From the NCBI GenBank assembly GCA_911728435.2, contig OU452198.1, positions 30,099,902 through 30,163,901 of the forward strand: DNA of 64,000 bases, in the 5' to 3' direction. This DNA is from Apoderus coryli (lineage: Eukaryota; Arthropoda; Insecta; Coleoptera; Attelabidae). A program made the translations under genes and the position numbers. The stretch's first letter is position 1, and every line of letters starts with the position of its first letter. This document shows positions 50,501-59,500 of the stretch, piece by piece. The notes under the pieces were generated by a model that saw nothing but the letters and a program-made list of their open reading frames with translations, was not told where the DNA came from and did no database searches.

Positions 50501-53500
50501 AAAAAATTATATAAAAATATAAATAAATAAAACATCAAGACATGTAATGTATTTTTTTTTTCCCTCTTTGTTTAAACACAGATAAAACTACATACTACAA
50601 CGGGTTCTCCATACTCACGTGAACAATTTGTTTCCCTTGTCAATGTTTTCAATTATGAAGGACATTTACATATGATGAAATCAAAAAGGGGGTTTCTTCT
50701 TTTAAACATGTATTTTCTTATTTTAATAATAAGTATAATAACCACCTACACCTTGGAAAGTAATATATATATATATATATATACACCTGTTTGATAGGAA
50801 AAGATGGAATTTTATTTAAAATTATAAAAAAGGAAAAAAAAAAAAAAATTAAATGTATCATTTTCTGTTCGTTTGTGCCTATTCAGTTTTAGTTTATACA
50901 CTATTAAAATAAGAAAATACATGTTTAAAAGAAGAAACCCCCTTTTTGATTTCATCATATGTAAATGTCCTTCATAATTGAAAACATTGACAAGGGAAAC
51001 AAATTGTTCACGTGAGTATGGAGAACCCGTTGTAGTATGTAGTTTTATCTGTGTTTAAACAAAGAGGGAAAAAAAAAATACATTACATGTCTTGATGTTT
51101 TATTTATTTATATTTTTATATAATTTTTTTTTTTTTTTTAATATTTTTTTTTGTATTTGTGTATTTAACAACTAATTGTAAATTTCAAGTCACCCTTATG
51201 TTTTTCTTTTTTTTGTTGTATTCTAGTGTCCTGAGGATGACTTAATAAAAGTCGAAACGTCGACAGAGGAATTACTTTGTTTCTTTAATTGACCTAAAAC
51301 CAACAAACTTCAATTTGAAAACACTTAGAGGTCACTAACACAACAGTTAAAAATTGGTATCTTGATAACACTGACCTAAAAACAAAACGATAAGTGGTAA
51401 TCATATTATTCTTAAGAATTGACACCAGAACATTCTTTAAATTTTTTGTATAATGACAATATTCACATGTGCCAAGTGTTATGTTTTGCTCGTTTTAATA
51501 TACGAATTAAATAAAACTCGTATGAGTTAGACAATATGGTCTGGTATGAGAAGCCAAAAAAGGAAAATTTTAAAACATTTAAATGATTATATTTTGTAAT
51601 GACTTCTACATTTGCAGTAAATGATTAATAATAAGGATTATTATTAAGGAATTTTGAAGAAAACAAAGCCATAATGCAATCTGAACAAATAGTTTGTCTC
51701 GCACTGACATCGTTGCATCGTTATCTACATATGGCGCTTATTTTGAATTCTTCAAATTTTTTAGTCTTTTTTCAGTATAAGCAAAAATATTCTTATTGTG
51801 GCAAGAAATGAGATTATGTTATTTGAAATTAATGAATATATCATATTATTAAACATTATAATCATTTCCATACCTACTAATGTTAACTAATTTTCATAAT
51901 TTTTAAGTCGATTAAGACACGCCAAAATGACGTCATTGTATAGACCGATTTTTGACTAGTGCATGTCACCAATGTTCGACGTCATTATGACCTGTCATGA
52001 TGTCGAATTTATGACATGCGACGAATATCACCACGTATCGACGTCGTTTCGACGTGTTTTCACGTCAACCTGCTAGCTGGGATCAATACCAATTGCGTCA
52101 TTAACCTTTGAACTATCGTGGATCAAGCAAACAATCGAGGAATAAACTAGTAAAGGAATCTTGTCCAGTAAAAACAATGGTTACAAGAGGCACGGGCTTT
52201 TTAAGCATGGTAGGGTATCACTCGAAGATGACCCTCGGCCGGTGCAGCTTAATGAAGTGACCACTGCGACAATTATACTAAAAGATGCTCGACGGAAGAA
52301 GAAACACTTCCAATAGTTCCTGTTCAGGTTAAATTGTATGCATCTACGGATTGCGTGAATTTCCGCTTGGAATACGCTGGAGTATATTCCCATCGATTCT
52401 GAGTATTTGGTGCCAGGCCCGAATACTCTTACTCCTGTCCTTTTAAACTCTTAAAATTAATTAATTTAATTAATTAAAAACGCCCCTACGTGGTAAGGAA
52501 TTTTTAATTAAACCAATTTGAATTGTAATTTAAGGTAGCGCTAATGGGCCAAGCAATTTGTGAATTGCTTAGCGTACCTGAAAAATGTAGAGATGCTCTA
52601 AGAGTTACCTTGCATTTAGTGGAGAAGAGCTTACAGCGGATACACAGAGGCCAGAAGAATGCAATGTACACCACTCAAAAGTCTATAGAAAACAAGGTGA
52701 GCTTTTTACAAATTGTTTGATTTATCTTAAGATATTTAGAGTTGGTGTATAGTGATAAGTATCTTAATAATTTTTAGGTGGGAACTGTGACGGGCTGGAA
52801 AGAGCTGTTAATGTCTGTGGGATTTCGATTTGAACCAGCCTCCAATGGTATACCGAGTAGTGTGTTTTTCCCACAATCTGATCCAGATGAACGCCTTACG
52901 CAGTGCTCGGCCAGTCTACAAGCACTTCTAGGTACCTAAAGGATTAGATATTTTCTTTAACAGTTTATTAATCGTTTATTGCAGGACTATCTTCAACATC
53001 AATTCACGCATTGTCAAAATTAACGCAGAATCCTGAAGTCGCCGATGATATCATTGCAGTTATCCAATCTGCATTGGCACAATTTACAGCTAAAATACCT
53101 GATTCCGATATTATTGATGTTGCTCTCAATGTACGGTAAGTACTTCGGGAATTATCCTTTTATTTACATAGTTGATGATATTATAACTGCCAGTGACAAT
53201 GGTCAGGATACAGAACTCCTTCCTTTGGACTACTCTAAGGCGTTTGATAACTTAAATCATCGATTACTTTGTGGTAAATTAAACTTTTCGCTTGAATCTG
53301 TTGAATTTATTGTTCCCTTTATGCCCAATAGATTGCAGCAGATTTTTTGAGATAATCGATTGTCCAGGTATTGTAATATTCTTTCTGGTGTTCCACAGGG
53401 TTCTATATTAGGCCCCTTATTATTTTTAATGTACACCTCTGACATACTGAAGTGCTGATGAAACCCAAATTTATTTTCCATTTGATTTTCATGATTTTGT

Positions 53501-56500
53501 TATGGCTAATCAAATAGTAAAGGCAGTCCCAGTGTGGATACGGCGAAGAACCTTGGAGTTATTTGCGACACGGATCTTACAAATCGGTTCGGTCACCCCA
53601 AAACTTTTCCGGCAAGATATAATATAATCTAAAATACAGGGTGTTTCAGAAAAACATGGCTAAATTGCTAGACCTGCTTAAAATAAGTGTAGCGTGTAAT
53701 ATAAATTTTTGCCGAAGGAACCTTCCTTTTCGAGATACAGGGAATTAAAAATATATTATTTTTACTATTTTTTCTGACTATGAATTATTAGAAATAACGG
53801 TCTCAATGTTTTCATATGAATGTTTTTGGGAGATTAAAAATAATCGCGTTCCTTTAAAACATAGAGGGCGCTAGTCACACAATGTCTAGGCTAGCCTAAC
53901 TTTCATTCATATCTTTTTTGATGTTTACTTTAGAGAATTGGTAATTGCAAAAAATGATAGCTCGTTTATTACCCAACAAAAAAGGTACTCTTCGAAAAAA
54001 ACGCTTGGATGTACCGTTTCCAAGATATTTTAAGTTTATTAAGACATAAAAATAAAGACAAAACATAAAAAATTAGTATTTGTAGTAGTATTATTAGATA
54101 ATACATTATTAAGGATTATCCATTAAGGCAACTCAATCCTCGTTTGTAGTTCTTCCACATAATGAACTTCAAAGGCATACACCTTTTCTTTAAGGTAATT
54201 CCAAACAGTAAATTCTAACTGACTATGACTTATTAGAAATATCGGTCTCAATTTTTTCATATGAATATTTTTGGGGTCACAAAATCGATTAAAAATACTC
54301 GCGTTCCTCTAAATCATAGAGGGCGCTCGTCACACATTGTCTAGGCTAGGTTAACTGTCATTCATATCTTTTTTATGTTTACTTTAGAGAATTCGTAATT
54401 GCAAAAAATGATAGCTCGTTTATTATCCAACAAAAAAGGTACTCTTTGAAAAAAACGCTTGGATGTACCGTTTCCAAGATATTTTAAGTTTGAAATTTTT
54501 TATGTCGTACCTTGAAAATCGACAACAGCTAGTGCGAACAAGTTGCGGTGTATCAGAAATGGCCCTAGTTAAATCAGGAGTTCCACAAGGTGCTATTTTA
54601 GCGCCCATTTTATTTTTAATCTACACCTCAGATAACACAAATGTGTTAAATTTTCTTCACTACATTCATACGCAGATGACCTACAGATAATGACGCATTT
54701 TGAACCTGATGCTTATGATGAGGCTAATGGAATCATAAATGAGGATCTACAACAAATCCATACATATTGCACGAGACATAATATGACAATAAATGCAACT
54801 AAAACAAAAGCGCTACTGTATGCGTCGAAACTTGTTCATGAGGACCTGAAAAACTACATTCATATAGAGCGGAACAATGTTGTTGTACCCTTCTCAACAA
54901 TTGCTAGAAATTTGGGTGTTTTGTTAGACGGCGAAATGATATTCCATGATCACGTAAACAGTTTAGTACAAAGAACATTTGTCTGCTTTAAGACACTATT
55001 TGCAAATCGACAGATCTTAAACTTCAAAGTTAGGAAAAAACTCTGCGAGGGTGTCATTATCCCAATAATTACATACGGCTTAATAGTTTATTACCCCTGT
55101 TTGGACTTTTTACATAGGCAGAAACTACAAAAAATATTAAATATATCTTGTAGATGCATATTAGGAAATTTGAGCACATATCTGCAAAATATATGGCACT
55201 CAGATGGCTTAATGTAGAGAATAAGTAAAAAAGCGTTTTTCTATCTTTTGTATATCGATTACTTGCTAAAAAATACCGGAATACCTAATAAGGAAACTGA
55301 TACCTAGGCACCAGGTAAGACAGCGTAGCCTGAGATCTGACGACTCGCTACATCTCCCAGCATATACCACTGCGTTGTTTCGCAGGACCTTCACTTACAA
55401 TGCTGTGAAGCAAACCTTTTGGGTTAAGTATTGAATAGCATTATAGCTAGACTTCGCCCTTTGATTGAAAACTTATTATTATTATTGTAAAATGTGCCTA
55501 TTGTTTATGTTGTTTTAGTATTGTTAATTTTGATAGTTTATCACTTATTATTCATTGTGGGTTGTATAAGTTTTTCAATCAATAAAGACGATTATTATTA
55601 TTATTATTATTACATAAAAGTACAGACAAAAATATAAAATTCATATTACACTAAAACTAAAATAACTGAAAATGTAAAGATTTATAAAATTAGTATTTAA
55701 ACTGTTTTCATTAGGTGTTTAAAATGCCCCCTATTTTGTCCTAGAGAATACATTATTAAGGATTATCCATTAAGGCAACTTAATCCTCGTTTGTAGTTCT
55801 TCTACATAATTAACTTCAGAGGCATACACCTTTTCTTGAAGGTAATTCCAAACAGTAAAATCTAGCGGGTTGAGATCAGGCAATCGAGGAGGCCAATGAA
55901 TTGGAGCATCAGCACCCCGACATATCCATTTATTGGGAAAATGTTCACTTAACCACCTTCTAGGCGCTCTACTAAAATGTGGTGGAGAGACCATCATGCA
56001 TAAAAAACATAGCTGCTCGCTCGTCTAGTAATAAATCGTCCAAAATTTCGAATAAATCATTCTGCAGAAAATTGAGGTATAACTCACTGTTTAGAGTTGG
56101 ATCTAAAATGTGCTATCCAATAAACCGATTGTCTAAGGTGGCAGCCCATACATTAATTTTAAATGAAAAATAATTTCGTGGCATAGCGGACTATTAAATT
56201 ATTTTTCATTTATATTTACCGACACAAAATAATTTTAAACGTGTGTTGGTAATGAGTCACTCGCTTTACCATAGGATTTTCTTCCGACCAATAGTTCGCA
56301 TTGTGGGAATTGAACATCCCTTGCCGTGTAAAGATAGCTTCGTCAGTAAACAGCATATTATTCAAAAAACGCGGAGCATGAGCTGCTTGTTCGCGTAATT
56401 CGAGTCTCTGAAGAAAATCATCTGGCAATAGTTCCTGAACTTGTCTGTTATGATACGGGTGTAGCTCATACCTACTTTACAAACATATGTTTAGCCGCAC

Positions 56501-59500
56501 ATGACTTCTATTAATTTAACACTAATAGCATTGGTATTAATAAACGTAAAATATCTTGGAAACAGTACATCCAAGCGTTTTTTCCGAAGATTACCTTTTT
56601 TGTTGTGTAATAAACGAGCTATCATTTTTTGTAAGTTTTACCAAGCCTCTAAAGTAATCATCAAAAAAGTTATGAATGAAAATTTAGCTTAGACATTGTG
56701 TGACTAGCACCCTCTATGTTTTAAAGGAACGCGAGTATTTTTAATCGATTCTGCGACCCCAAAAACCTTTATATGAAAAAATTGAGCAATTTAGCCATGT
56801 ATTTCTGAAACACCCTGTATATGACCTGCGAAACGAAACAGAATTCTATTAATTATTATTATAATTGTATTATTTTTAGTATTTCCAATAAACAAACCTA
56901 ACAAACTAACTACTTTATTCAAAAAGTACAAATAAAAAAAATTGCCAGAGGTGGGATGTGAACCCAGGACTTTCCGCATGCAAAGCCCGCACTCTACCAC
57001 TGACGAACAGACGGTAATGCGAATTAAGTCTCTATAAGAGGTATAAATGCCAACTAAACTGGTAAAATTTGAAACACCATTTTCTCGAGAATTATGCAGG
57101 CGAATAAAAATAGAATGATTTTGATTGTGTCCACACCTATCACAGGGCTTAAGCGAAGTGAATTAAGAACTAATGGTTTCATCCTAGGACTCCCCCAAAC
57201 TCATGCCAAAATTTAGCTCAATTGTGTAAAGCGCTATCGTGGAAGCATATATATAGAAACATATTATTATTATAAATACCTACATTCGTATATTTACCTA
57301 TCTGTTTTCAGTTTATGGCGAGTACCAGGATGTCACGAACTACTAGCGTCACTAGGATTCGACCTAACTGACGTCGGGCAGGACAAAGTCACATTACGAA
57401 CTGGGAAATTGGCTAACAAAAGAAATATTCAGTTTACACTACAAGCACTCCTCGCACTTTTCGGTAAGTCAACTTTAACCCATTAGTAAGAATTCGTATG
57501 TAATGTATTGTGTTACTTAGATACCCAAGAAGCGCCAAAAAGTTTAAGCATCGATTCCTCAAGTAGTTTGGAATCATTAGCTTCTGTTGACAACGATTAT
57601 TCGCATTCTGACAATGAATTAACCTTAGCAAAACCACCTAGCAACCAACCTATTCCTAGGGTTCCACCGCCATTCACTAGGACCGTGTTGCCCAGCAAAA
57701 GGTTAGGTGGAGCATTTACTTCATATGTACGAAGAAGAGGTAATAGTATATGCGAAAAGATTTGAGGTATAGTTCTACTTATAATCTACTTCAAGGTGAA
57801 CCAGACGGTCGGACTGCAAATCCTAATGACAACAAATTGACAACTGTAACCGATCCCACTCAATTGCGTAAGAATAACACGCTAGCGAGACCTGGAGGTG
57901 GGGAATCAGATGCAGCTTTTACCCCTAGTCCTCCAGTGGTAATAATAACAATAAACTTCCAAAAAGGGCATCATTTAATCGGTTTACTATTATCCCCACA
58001 GGTAATGCAATCAGAGAATCAAACAATGGCGCTCTCACTAGCTCACCAGACGCGTATTCGCAATTTGTACTCACAAGCCACGAGTGAAGCCAAACCTGAA
58101 ACGTTAAGACCGGGAAGTTCGAGCTCAGCTAGTTCAGCGACTGACTGGGAGAGTGGGCATGCGACAGTACTGAGAAGGCAAACACAGAATCAGGTTGTAC
58201 AATTCCAATAATGAATCATTGTATCTGTAACATGACATAAATAATTTCAGTTGCCACCTATTCCACCGCCAAGATCAATCGCATCAAAACCACTCGTAGA
58301 TCTGCCGCTTTACAATAACCTTCCAGCTGGTATGTTTGAAAATAGCTCAGACAGTGAATTGGAAAAAATGGAGGCGAAACTGTTCAGTTCCTCAAACAGG
58401 AATAAAATTGTTTACAAGAAATCTAGAAATGCTATGTGTACTTTGGACAGATTAAGTGTCAGAACAGAGGTAAGTGACATTTTTGATTTGAGTTTATTAG
58501 TTGGTGTTGACTATGTTCATAGTCCAGAACTACCGGAGGGAATAGAGATCGTCTACAGATTTGTGAGAGATGATGGACTCTTCGCCCTTCGTAGACTTCA
58601 AGCAGGGAGGAAGATCGTATTCACATCATCATCATTGAACCTCAATACGCGGATGACAACGTTGTCCTAGTTGATACAGAAGAGGATCATCAATACTAAA
58701 TGCATTTAACAGCGCATACAGGAGTATTGGGCTTGAACTAAATATGAAGAAAACACAGATTCTCTACCAGCCTGCATTCGAGTTAACGGAGACAGACTTC
58801 AGAACATCGAGAGTTTCTCTTACCTCGCCAGCATTCTCGCGGCGAACGATGAATTCAGCATCGTATAAGATGGGCAAGCGCATCTTTTGGCCGACTGACG
58901 ACGAGAGTCTAAGATGCGAGTGTATAATGCTATGAGTCTTGGACCACTTATCGGAAGCATTTAAAAACCCTAAAGAAGTACCATCGACGATGTCGCAGGA
59001 TCGACGAACAAACATCAGCGTTCTGAAGGAAGCTGGATCAACTAGCATTCAGGCGATGATTGTGAGGTACCAGCCTTCCAAAGAGAATCCTTTTTTCATA
59101 GATTAAGGTCGGTTCAGAAATCAGGGAGGGCAGCCAAAGAGGTACAAGGATGGTCTTAAGACCAATATGAAGAAGTGTGGCTTGGATGTGAAGAGCAACT
59201 GAGAACAGATCGCGAACGAAGGACCAAGATGGAGACGTACCATTTACGAGGGTCATCAAGTTTTTGAAGAGCAGCGTCGACGACATGAGCATGCAAAGAG
59301 ACAGCATCGAAAGGAGAGAGAACGCATCGCTGGGGAAGCGCATCTACAACAGCCGGTAAATGGTGGTGATTGAGTGAGCCAATTTTGTGACAAGAATCGG
59401 TCTGTTTAGCCATCTTAGAGTTCACAACAGAAATCGCTGTCTTGGAATAATTCATATTCGTGCAATGCTAATGATGATGAATCCAGAGTTAGCCAAAATA

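Larger units (their letters stand above)
50311..51319. repeat. 418-bp-arm palindrome carrying a hammerhead on each strand
   Basis: Arms 50311-50728 and 50902-51319 are reverse complements with no net indel across the compared segments (sum of paired positions is 101630 throughout). The 173-nt spacer includes a TA microsatellite (50771-50790). Outer segments carry a hammerhead 54 nt from each end. It could form an 800-nt hairpin RNA, and it sits in the sense orientation of TTC28 transcription. Confidence 0.92.
49842..52082. mobile_element. GACGT-rich terminal-inverted-repeat element in TTC28 intron 29
   Basis: The ends are TCCCAGCTAGCA (49842-49853) and TGCTAGCTGGGA (52071-52082). Both ends have a cluster of GACGT/ACGTC motifs (at least six on each side within about 120 bp), probably subterminal binding repeats. 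The middle holds the large hammerhead palindrome. No transposase. Superfamily not assigned; no clear target duplication. Confidence 0.75.

Noticed and set aside
53045..53350. A 101-codon frame spanning exon 32 and the RT fragment
   Set aside because: Its first part is the out-of-frame shadow of TTC28 exon 32; only the later [11 protein letters not shown] segment is real RT debris.
57750..58211. A 153-codon open frame starting [12 protein letters not shown]
   Set aside because: It runs through the 56-bp intron 34, exon 35, the 63-bp intron 35 and exon 36 and is a by-product of the TTC28 coding frame.
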